Assembly (NCBI GenBank): GCA_001275005.1
Contig: JWZX01002917.1
Location: 1 to 23,469 of the forward strand
Direction: 5' to 3'
Length of the DNA stretch: 23,469 nucleotides
Source: Chrysochromulina tobinii
Taxonomy: Eukaryota > Haptophyta > Prymnesiales > Chrysochromulinaceae
Program-made: the position numbers and the translations under genes
The notes under the pieces: model-generated
Databases searched by the model: none
Seen by the model: only the letters and a program-made list of their open reading frames with translations
Told to the model about the DNA's origin: nothing
In this document: piece by piece, positions 16,875 to 23,469 of the stretch
Layout: the number at the start of each line of letters is the position of its first letter
Position numbering within the stretch: the first letter of the stretch is position 1

Positions 16875-18959
16875 ATGGAGTTGCAGCCTCTCCCCATGGT
16901 GCAGGGAGAGTTCGAGCGGCCTCTCCCCATGGTGCAGGGAGAGTTCGATGACGAGATGCTTTTAGACGAGCTTTTGATGACGGTGAGTGAGGGGCGAATC
17001 GAAGTACATGCGTCTTCCGGGCCAATCGAAGTGCCCATGTCTTCCGGCTGCTGGTCGAGACAGCTCTGCGGTCGAGACCATCCCTGCACGCCAGGCTTCA
17101 AGGCTGGCCCTGGACACTTCAAAAACAAGTTCTGCGAGCGCTGCCGCAAGGACGGAATTCTGATCTTGGCGGAACGCGTGTGTCTGACGACGTCCGAGTT
17201 GCAGCTGCAACAATTCGAGAACAGCAACGGGAGGAGCGTCTGGACTCAGGGCGCCCGGCTGGTCAATCAAACCATGAAGTGTGCTGGCCCGGCGTTGCTC
17301 ATCTTTGAGGGACGCGTACCGGCAGTCATCGCGGCGTCCGCGGCCCCACTGCCGGACAGCTGGCTCTGCCATGACGCATCCTTCCGCGGTGCCGCATGCA
17401 TCCGCTTCACAATTTCAAAGGGAACGCTCGTGCCGGTGTCCACCGTGCCGACGGCGCTCTGCGCACAGCTCTTGCCGAGGCAGCTCTCCGCGCTCGAATT
17501 TGAGTCCGCCCCTAAGCGTCGCCGCGCCAACGATGCCCAGTCAACACGGCGCCCATCTTCTACGGCCTCTCCCTCTAGTGATGACTACCTCGCGGACCAG
17601 GAGGGTCGAGGCAACGGGAGCTCTGCCGCGAGTGCGTCGCCGCCTAGGTTGGTCGCAGCTGCGGAGCCGACTGGAGACGCATGCATGCACTCGCTCGGCA
17701 TGCATGCGCCCGAGCAAGGGCCCGAGCTAGGGCCCACCCTCGAACTTTCGCGCATGCTTGCGCCAACGGGCGCCCAGAGTGGCGCCCAGACCCGCATCAG
17801 AGCGCCACCCTCGAACCGCCGCACGCTGCTCGCCGCACACGTGACTCTCGAGAGGGAGATCGCCGCCGCACTCCGTATGGGCGTACTCCCTCCATTTCAC
17901 GCTCCAGAGCCCGAGGTCGACCGCGAGGATTGGTTCTTGGGAGCGGACGTCGCATTCCCATTAGGCTCCGGCTACGACGCATCCCCCCTCCCCCTGGCGT
18001 CCGAGCCGACAGAGCACCCGTTCTCGATGCAGGAGAGGGAGCTCCTCTCGGCTCTTCTGCCACAGCTCCGCCTCTCGTCCGCCATACTGCGGGCCTCGAT
18101 GCCTCTCTCCGACGAGCCGCCTGACGCCCACGAGTTTGCCACTGCTACGCGCGAAAGCACCCCGTGGGCCTCTGGCGATCCGCCGTTCGTATCGGCTCCA
18201 GATGATCGGGCGCGGCCGGCGACGGCAGGTACGCTGCCGCCGTCGCCGCCCTCGCTATCGCGCCCCTTGACTAGCGAATCTCTTCTGTTCGCGACGAATG
18301 GCAAGTCGGCGGCTCCGGAGCTGAGCGGTACATGTACCACGCTGAAGGCTGCGAAGTGCACCGTGGGCACGCAGACTGGGCTGACGGTGAGTTGGAGTTT
18401 CGTCTACACTATTGTGGATTTCGCTATCTGGTTCGCTTGGTTTCCGACGATGGTTGTCGTTGGCGTATTTCACGTCTACATGTCGCCTATCGAGAGAAGT
18501 TGGTCGACAGCGATCTTCGAATTCATCCTCCCTTTCATTATCTTTTTCGCGAGCATCGCCATATTCGTACTCGTGATCCGTTCGGTCGGCATTCTCGACG
18601 TTCGCTCGGCGCGCGTGCTCACGGCCACGTGGTGGGGCAGATTATTCCGGTGTTGCTGCCTGCCGAGGTCTGAGCGCTATCGCGTGATGGATGAGGAGAA
18701 GGCCTCCGTCATTGAACTTGACAAGAGCGTGAATAAGCGGCTCCTGGACCGGACCTCCCGGAGCTCGATCTGTATCTGCTTCCTTTTGCTCGCCAATCTG
18801 TACTTGGTGGGCAACAGTTTCTTTGTGCGAATGTTCATGCTGAGCGACAGTTCGGATGATGATTTCGAGGCCCAATCTGCGGCAACATTAAACAGCTCCA
18901 GCATCATCCAGAACTCCAGTCTTCAGAACGTGAGTCTTCCGAACTCCACAGTCTTCTGA
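16875..18959 (+). CDS. Cys-rich putative DNA-binding region fused to a three-helix membrane domain
   Basis: 694 residues from the ATG at 16875, or 27 more if a TTG at 16794 were used. The N-terminus holds an 11-residue tandem duplication (PLPMVQGEFER/PLPMVQGEFDD). A Cys/His cluster follows at 59-90: GCWSRQLCGRDHPC, then GHFKNKFCERCRKDG. This looks like a zinc-binding, possibly DNA-binding motif of a kind I associate loosely with algal regulators. A long Ser/Pro/Ala-rich middle includes a basic patch, PKRRR, that could be a nuclear signal. The last third has hydrophobic helices near 507-532, 545-570 and 632-652, a CCCLPR patch, and a tail rich in N-glycosylation sequons. Codon use becomes more AT-rich in this last third. 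GTGAGT words at 16981 and 18386 could be splice donors, so introns or a wrong fusion are possible. The family is not recognised. Confidence 0.65.
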   Translation: MELQPLPMVQGEFERPLPMVQGEFDDEMLLDELLMTVSEGRIEVHASSGPIEVPMSSGCWSRQLCGRDHPCTPGFKAGPGHFKNKFCERCRKDGILILAERVCLTTSELQLQQFENSNGRSVWTQGARLVNQTMKCAGPALLIFEGRVPAVIAASAAPLPDSWLCHDASFRGAACIRFTISKGTLVPVSTVPTALCAQLLPRQLSALEFESAPKRRRANDAQSTRRPSSTASPSSDDYLADQEGRGNGSSAASASPPRLVAAAEPTGDACMHSLGMHAPEQGPELGPTLELSRMLAPTGAQSGAQTRIRAPPSNRRTLLAAHVTLEREIAAALRMGVLPPFHAPEPEVDREDWFLGADVAFPLGSGYDASPLPLASEPTEHPFSMQERELLSALLPQLRLSSAILRASMPLSDEPPDAHEFATATRESTPWASGDPPFVSAPDDRARPATAGTLPPSPPSLSRPLTSESLLFATNGKSAAPELSGTCTTLKAAKCTVGTQTGLTVSWSFVYTIVDFAIWFAWFPTMVVVGVFHVYMSPIERSWSTAIFEFILPFIIFFASIAIFVLVIRSVGILDVRSARVLTATWWGRLFRCCCLPRSERYRVMDEEKASVIELDKSVNKRLLDRTSRSSICICFLLLANLYLVGNSFFVRMFMLSDSSDDDFEAQSAATLNSSSIIQNSSLQNVSLPNSTVF
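16887..16948 (+). repeat. 33-base tandem duplication in coding sequence
   Basis: A stretch of 29 identical bases starting CCTCTCCCCATGGTGCAGGG occurs at 16887 and again at 16920, an exact 33-base period, so it adds 11 residues in frame. Each copy includes an imperfect inverted repeat, CTCTCC...GGAGAG. Confidence 0.9.
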
Positions 18960-19064
18960 ACTCCAACGTCTTCTGATCTCCAGTCTTCACAGCTCTCCAC
19001 AGTCTTCACAGCTCTCCACAGTCTTCACAGCTCTCCACAGTCTTCACAGCTCTCCACAGTCTTC
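18905..19064. repeat. Minisatellite crossing the stop codon of the Cys-rich/TM gene
   Basis: Degenerate 15-17 base units of the form GAACTCC(AC)AGTCTTC start inside the last codons and cross the TGA at 18957-18959. They grade into four exact 19-base units (ACAGCTCTCCACAGTCTTC) at 18989-19064. The coding part gives the repeated NSS, NVS and NST sequons of the protein tail. Confidence 0.9.
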
Positions 19065-19753
19065 TGCTCTGACTAGGAGCGTGTACTCTCTGTTCTTGGT
19101 TCTCGCGTACAGTACGTGATCTGGATGGTCGCTGACTACGTGAACTACTACGTGATCACTCCGACTGATTCCCTGGCCGCACGTGAACGGTGAGCGAGCC
19201 ACTCTGAGAGGCCACAGTGCCGTGTGCTGCAGTGCAGAGTGTGCTGTCACGGGATCCGGGGGCGTACATTGAGCTTCAAGGATCCCGAAGCCGAACTGCG
19301 AACCGTTGAAACATGAAGTTCTCGTCGACACGGTACATGTACAGCCCGGCCGTAATTGTTGCGTATCGGACCATTCTCAATTTTGAGTGTGACTGTGAGT
19401 TATGTATCGCCGAGTACTAGTACCGTACTAGTAGTAGTACCGACTAACTGACGACATGATCGGACATGCCGCGAACCGACGACGGATCCGAGGACGTTTT
19501 AGAACCCGGCCACCGCGAGAACGCAGACGCGACCGGGCTAGACACCGGGACTAGGAGCCCGGCCCATGGCCGGCTCCCGTGGGGGGCTGTTTGATAACCT
19601 CAACATCCCTATTCACAGATGCGCAGCACAGAGAAGACACCGGGATCGGAGCGCACCCGGCACGGCACGAAGCAGCAACGGCATCCAGCAGAAACGAGAA
19701 AGTAGCGCGTTACTTGCACCGTGCGCTGAGAGACTTGATGGGGTTGGCGTGGG

Positions 19754-20265
19754 GAGTCCGGACCCTGTCCCCCCTTTATGTCGCGTTAAGTACTTAACTG
19801 TTAACTTTGATTTGCGGAGGTGGTTTTAATCCCCCAACCGAGCACTCCGACTCCCACACCACTCCAGCCACAGCTTGCCCGTCAGGCCATCTCTCTGAAG
19901 TCTGGTGGTCTGGACTCTTGCCATGCGCGGCGCGGCCGGGTGTCAGCTGTACGCTCTCCACCCCAGCACACGCGCGCGCGCGCGCAGCGTAGGGTAGGTT
20001 TTCCTCTCAGCTATCCCACGCATCACCGAGTATCCGAGTCCGGACCCTGTCCCACCCTGTCCCCCCATTGCAGTGGTTTTTATCCCCCAACCGAGCACTC
20101 CCGCGCCGCTCCAGCCACAGCTCGCCCGTCTCTCTGGTGGTCTGGACTCTTGCCACGCGCGCCACGCCGCACGCGGCCGGGTGTCAGCTGTACGCTCCAC
20201 CCCAGCACACGCGCGCAGCATAGGTTTCCCTCTCAGCTGTCCCACACATCACCGTCCTCCATGTT
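19754..20265. repeat. Two diverged direct repeats, about 282 and 230 bases, in tandem
   Basis: Copy A begins at 19754 and copy B at 20036, both with GAGTCCGGACCCTGTCCC. They share ATCCCCCAACCGAGCACTCC, CTCCAGCCACAGC, GGTGGTCTGGACTCTTGCCA, GGCCGGGTGTCAGCTGTACG, CACCCCAGCACACGCGCGC and CTCTCAGCT in the same order. Copy B is shorter because of internal deletions and ends near 20265. No coding potential is evident. Confidence 0.88.
19968..19986. repeat. CG dinucleotide microsatellite
   Basis: An alternating CG run of about 18 bases lies in copy A of the tandem repeat; copy B has only a short version. Alternating CG can adopt Z-DNA, but nothing here shows that it does. Confidence 0.85.
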
Positions 20266-20451
20266 GCGCGTCATGTTGCCGTCATCATCGTCCATCGAGT
20301 CAGCGTCGCAGTCGACTGGCGGTACCGGTAGCCAATCGCCCGCATTGTTCGCCCTGCCTACACCCTGCCGGCCCCTCCTCCCCCGACGCCCCTGGCGCCA
20401 CCGGCGCCACCGACGCCATTGGCGCCATCGACGCCACCGACGCCGAGCCAG

Positions 20452-21183
20452 CTACGCAGCCACGCCAAAGGGGCGAGGGCCGTGTTGAGCACCGGCCACA
20501 CGCGCGGCGCGAGCGTGAGTGCACAGGTGCACAATCCCCGCCGGGAGTGCGGCGAGGAGCACGGCGCGATGGGCGCTGTGGTAGGGCGGCAGCGGCGCAG
20601 CTCTGGAGCGTATGTTCGGCCCATACAGCCCAAGCGAGCCGCTACGCTCCCGCGGCGGGATGCCTCCCTCAGAGGCCGCCCATGCTAACTCGTCTGTCCA
20701 GTTGCCTAATATGGAACTGTCTCCCTCCTCGGCCTTGTCGCCCGACACGGCGCCCTCGTCGTCCGCGCGCGCGAGGAAGGCGAGCACGAGGACGACGAGG
20801 ACACCACTCAACAAGACTATGAGCGCGACCATGAGTGCCGGCACACGCCGCACGCCGCCACGGCCGTGGATCAAGGCGCCGTCTCGGGCGCCGAGGCGGT
20901 GGAAGGCACACAGGGACAAGCCGACCCAGCACACATTGAGGAGCGCCGCGATCCACCGGAGCACTTCCCACGCGGGCGAGGCGGCGGCGGCGAGTTGCAT
21001 GGGATCGTTCCACCGCGCGGCGAGTCCATCGGTCGGGTCTTCGAGCCAGACGCGTATGGCGCTCGGCAGGCAGGAGCGCAGGCCGAGGAGCAGAACCACG
21101 AGCCACAGGCCGATGGACGAATATAACCTCGGGGAATTCCGGCTCATCCACCGACCCGTCCACACGACGCACACCTGCAGCAT
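20452..21183 (-). CDS. Multi-pass membrane protein, possibly the last exon of the RBR gene
   Basis: 243 residues from the ATG at 21183, ending at 20452. Three hydrophobic helices stand out: SIGLWLVVLLLGLRS, VLRWIAALLNVCWVGLSL and ALMVALIVLLSGVLVVLVL, followed by an acidic loop (ADDEGAVSGDKAEEGD) and a less hydrophobic C-terminus. No family is recognised. It starts only 23 bases after the stop of the membrane RBR frame on the same strand. The minus strand just upstream reads CTAAATGCTGCAG before GTGTGCG, a good splice-acceptor shape inside the first codons. The ATG may therefore be accidental and the frame a downstream exon that extends the RBR protein. A separate small gene is the alternative. 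Confidence 0.55.
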   Translation of the reverse strand: MLQVCVVWTGRWMSRNSPRLYSSIGLWLVVLLLGLRSCLPSAIRVWLEDPTDGLAARWNDPMQLAAAASPAWEVLRWIAALLNVCWVGLSLCAFHRLGARDGALIHGRGGVRRVPALMVALIVLLSGVLVVLVLAFLARADDEGAVSGDKAEEGDSSILGNWTDELAWAASEGGIPPRERSGSLGLYGPNIRSRAAPLPPYHSAHRAVLLAALPAGIVHLCTHARAARVAGAQHGPRPFGVAA

Positions 21184-21206
21184 TTAGGGCAATCAGGGAG
21201 GCGATT

Positions 21207-23469
21207 TCAGCATGCAGGTTGGGATGCATGCCGCATGCAATTCGGGAGGCGCGGCGAAGCCGGCATGCACACCATCGCGGCGGGCAAGTGCAGCCCGTGC
21301 AGGAGGGCGTAAAAGGGGTTGATTACAGAGGGGAGCGCGGTGATAAAGGGGAGCGCGGTGATGGCCGTTGGTTGGCACTGATTATCCTTGATTTCCCCGA
21401 GGGCAGCGGTGAAGGTGGCGATGGCGGAGGCGGCGAAAAAGGTGGCGAGGGCGGCGGTGAAGGTGGCGAGGACGGAGTTCTCGAAGTTCTGGACGGCGGC
21501 GAAGGCGGCGTCATGGGCGGTGGAGGCGGCGATGGCGGCGAGGACGAGGGCGGCGGCGGCGAGGGCGAAGTTGGCAGCGAAGGCGGCGAGGGCGGCGGCG
21601 GAGCAGACCATTGCTGGGTACGATGTAAAGGGCGACCAATCCAAACCAGGGCTGAAGAGTCCGGTGGGCGCGAACACGGCCTCGAGGTCCGCCCATAAGC
21701 CTACAGAGAAACGATCGAACGCGAGAAAGAGCGACGCAAGCAGCAGCAGCTGCCGCCCGTCCATGAGCAGCCGTATCGCGTCGTGCATGCGCCGCTGCAC
21801 GCCCGCCTGCGTCGCGCTTCCAGCAATGAAGACCACACAGTAGATGCTGAGCTTGAACGTGAGGAAGCACGAGAGCCCGAGAGCCCCGACAGTGCCAAGA
21901 GCGCCCCACGCGTACGCGAGGGCCGTTGGGAGGGTCGCCAGCAGGCGGGTGGGAAGGGCGGCGCCGGCTGGCGCGACGCATGCAGCCGCGAAACGGACGA
22001 GGAGGCTCGAGACTGCCCCAAATGGTGCAAGGACCAAGAGCCACGTCACGAGCGACACGAGCCCCGCGGCGAGCGGTGCGCACACGACGGGCAGTAAGCA
22101 CTCGAGCGCATACGCGGCGTTCGCGACGGCGGGCAGGGCGGCCCAGCAGCGCCGGCTCATCGTATACCCTTGCGTGTTGTTCTCTCCAAACAGGTCACCC
22201 AACGGGCGCGTTGTGTGGGTTTCCCCCGGGAGGTCGCGGCACACTGGCATCACGAGGAATTCAGCGTCAGCTGCATTGACCGCGAATGGAACTGCAGGAG
22301 TAACGCGAATTGGCCGCTCCCGCGCTTCATCGGATCTCAAGCGAGGCCGGCTCCGCACGGGCGGCGGGTGCAGCGGTAGCACGTCCCATCTCTCGAGCCT
22401 CTTCATCAGCGCAATCAGACGGAACGTGCCCGCCCCCAAAAACGAGATGTCGAGCTGGCGCACCGCCAGGTAGAAGGCCAGCCTGGGTGGCACAGCACGC
22501 AGGCTGGCGCGTGCGAGTGCGAGATGCGCCAGGCTGAGCACGAGCTGCGCGACCGCCAGCTGCGTCGCGCGCGGCCCCTCGAGCAGCGCCGTCAGCGCCG
22601 AGCACACGCCTGCGCACAGGACGTCCGCCAGCTGCAGCACAGCGCCTGCAAGAAGAGCGCCAAAGAGACGTCGCAGGGGGCCAAAGGTGATGGCACGCTG
22701 CCCGACGAAGGCGAGGCGCATGCGCGCCTCGGCCGTGCGCTGCCCGCCAATCACCGGGCACGAGCACCGCTCGGACTGAGGCCCCAAGCAGAGCCAGCAG
22801 AACGAGTGGCCGCAGCGGCAGACCATGTGGTTGCAGCCGGCGCGCCGTTCGATGAAGACGCTGCAGCGAGGGCACTGGCCCGCGTCGCGGCCTTCGCACC
22901 AGCGCACGAGCTGCGCCGCGGGCAGCTCCTCGCACAGCGTGCCCGGGTGCCACGGGGCTTTGCAGTCATGGCACACCGAATGGCCACACGAGGGGCACTC
23001 TCGCGGGCGCGGGCCGACCCGGCCGCTCCCATGCCAAAGGGCTCCGCCAAAGCCGAGGGCACCCAGCACGGCGGTGGCGATGCCAAGCCGGGGCGTCAGC
23101 CCGATCGCTTCGCTCAGCGCCGGGTACAGCAGCGGCAGCGAGGCGAGCGTCGCACTGCCCGCGAGGCATGCCACCGCCGCGCCTGCTGACACCAGCGAAT
23201 CTTCGACGCACGGCAGGCACACGGCGCCGCAGCCCGGCTGTGCGCACCAGCGCGTCTCCGGGTCACGCTCAGCGCGCTGCGCGGCGACGAACGCGTCGTA
23301 TCGGTGCAGCCACGGCCCATCCAGCGATGCCGCCACCTCGGCGCGGCTCACCTCCGGGCAGTGGCGCTCGCCGGGGTCGGTGCCGCTCGCCGGGCACGGC
23401 AGCTCGAGCACAGAGCGCTCGTCGATGCGCACGCGCAGATATTGCTGCCAGCAGGGCCCGCAGAAGGTG
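21207..23469 (-). CDS. RBR-type E3 ubiquitin ligase with many membrane helices, IBR split by hydrophobic insert (5' partial)
   Basis: The frame is open to the right edge, so the N-terminus is outside the window; a GTG at 23432 is not the real start. At the edge [16 protein letters not shown] and LPCP are the second half of RING1. The IBR begins with [10 protein letters not shown], is interrupted by about 70 residues with two hydrophobic stretches, and resumes with [18 protein letters not shown] and a later Cys. RING2 is intact at about 22880-22795: CPRCSVFI, then AGCNHMVC, whose Cys (22835-22833) matches the RBR catalytic Cys that accepts ubiquitin from E2, then CGHSFCWLC. At least five hydrophobic regions follow, ending in an Ala/Phe-rich repeat ([22 protein letters not shown]). 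It probably ubiquitinates targets at an internal membrane. The last 60 or so residues look less protein-like and may be intronic read-through. Confidence 0.88.
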   Translation of the reverse strand, partial: TFCGPCWQQYLRVRIDERSVLELPCPASGTDPGERHCPEVSRAEVAASLDGPWLHRYDAFVAAQRAERDPETRWCAQPGCGAVCLPCVEDSLVSAGAAVACLAGSATLASLPLLYPALSEAIGLTPRLGIATAVLGALGFGGALWHGSGRVGPRPRECPSCGHSVCHDCKAPWHPGTLCEELPAAQLVRWCEGRDAGQCPRCSVFIERRAGCNHMVCRCGHSFCWLCLGPQSERCSCPVIGGQRTAEARMRLAFVGQRAITFGPLRRLFGALLAGAVLQLADVLCAGVCSALTALLEGPRATQLAVAQLVLSLAHLALARASLRAVPPRLAFYLAVRQLDISFLGAGTFRLIALMKRLERWDVLPLHPPPVRSRPRLRSDEARERPIRVTPAVPFAVNAADAEFLVMPVCRDLPGETHTTRPLGDLFGENNTQGYTMSRRCWAALPAVANAAYALECLLPVVCAPLAAGLVSLVTWLLVLAPFGAVSSLLVRFAAACVAPAGAALPTRLLATLPTALAYAWGALGTVGALGLSCFLTFKLSIYCVVFIAGSATQAGVQRRMHDAIRLLMDGRQLLLLASLFLAFDRFSVGLWADLEAVFAPTGLFSPGLDWSPFTSYPAMVCSAAALAAFAANFALAAAALVLAAIAASTAHDAAFAAVQNFENSVLATFTAALATFFAASAIATFTAALGEIKDNQCQPTAITALPFITALPSVINPFYALLHGLHLPAAMVCMPASPRLPNCMRHASQPAC
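21325..21365. repeat. 18-base tandem duplication near the RBR 3' end
   Basis: GGGGAGCGCGGTGAT occurs twice with an 18-base period (plus strand, about 21331-21363). On the minus strand it reads as the repeated [12 protein letters not shown]. It lies in the weakly protein-like end of the RBR frame. Confidence 0.8.
21405..21605. repeat. GGC/GGT-rich imperfect repeats encoding an Ala-rich membrane stretch
   Basis: Imperfect units such as GGTGGCGAGGGCGGCGGTGAA recur on the plus strand. The minus strand encodes Ala-rich hydrophobic repeats ([20 protein letters not shown] and similar) at the C-terminal side of the RBR protein. The length may be unstable. Confidence 0.75.

Larger units (their letters stand above)
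18960..20451. other. Gene-poor, repeat-bearing region
   Basis: About 1.5 kb lacks a convincing protein. In order it holds the minisatellite (to 19064), plain sequence with small palindromes (GTACTAGTAC near 19420; GAGCC/GGCTC hairpin near 19555-19576), a tandem repeat of about 280 bases (19754-20265) with a CG microsatellite, and GGCGCC/GACGCC-type repeats near 20390-20450. Short frames here (for example 19566-19829 and 19820-20488) read as Ser/Pro/Arg low-complexity and track the repeats, so I do not call them genes. Confidence 0.55.

Noticed and set aside
18905-19064. CRISPR-like array
   Set aside because: Units are adjacent with no unique spacers, and the setting is eukaryotic; it is a minisatellite.
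19820-20488. Plus-strand frame of about 220 codons over the tandem repeat
   Set aside because: It starts and changes with the repeat units, is Pro/Ser/Arg low-complexity and contains no motif.

Overview
This window reads as nuclear DNA of a GC-rich microalga. There are long intronless-looking frames, no Shine-Dalgarno logic, signal peptides, polyproline wall-protein stretches, EF-hands, an RBR ubiquitin ligase and retroelement debris. One protein has a signal peptide followed by Phe at the predicted cleavage site, as in plastids of red algal ancestry. Together with a KRE6/SKN1-type glucan enzyme and a GH6 protein, this suggests a haptophyte or a photosynthetic stramenopile. That placement is inference; no rRNA or organelle marker is present.

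Layout, left to right. Positions 1 to about 3720 hold minus-strand reading frames of a retroelement-like unit: an ORF1-like piece (about 3720-3001) and a long frame (2998 to beyond position 1) with a complete RNase H active site and a CCHC-type zinc motif, but no reverse transcriptase in view. A plus-strand coding-like fragment abuts it (about 3700-4101). Next is a plus-strand COG0523/CobW gene (4563-7607) made of two tandem copies, the first of which has lost its GTPase motifs. A minus-strand sphingosine/diacylglycerol-kinase-like gene (10365-8590) and a plus-strand KRE6/SKN1 GH16-type gene (10749-12761) diverge from a 383-base spacer that carries a 50-base near-perfect palindrome. A second divergent pair follows: a polyproline, HPP-like, EF-hand membrane protein (14706-13264, minus) and a GH6-family protein (14927-16312, plus) whose catalytic acid position is Ser. 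At 16875-18959 (plus) a Cys-rich, possibly DNA-binding protein is fused to three membrane helices; a minisatellite starts inside its 3' end. Positions 18960-20451 are gene-poor and repeat-bearing. On the minus strand at the right edge lie a multi-pass protein (21183-20452) and a membrane RBR-type E3 ligase (23469-21207, 5' partial) whose IBR domain is split by a hydrophobic insert.

The genes do not form one obvious pathway. The GH16-type and GH6-type genes both belong to beta-glucan families and lie 2.2 kb apart, and both sit in divergent pairs with short shared promoters, so co-regulation is possible but unproven. Several starts and any introns are uncertain: some long frames begin at TTG or GTG, and I moved those starts to the first plausible ATG. 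Domain calls come from reading motifs by eye, without database searches.
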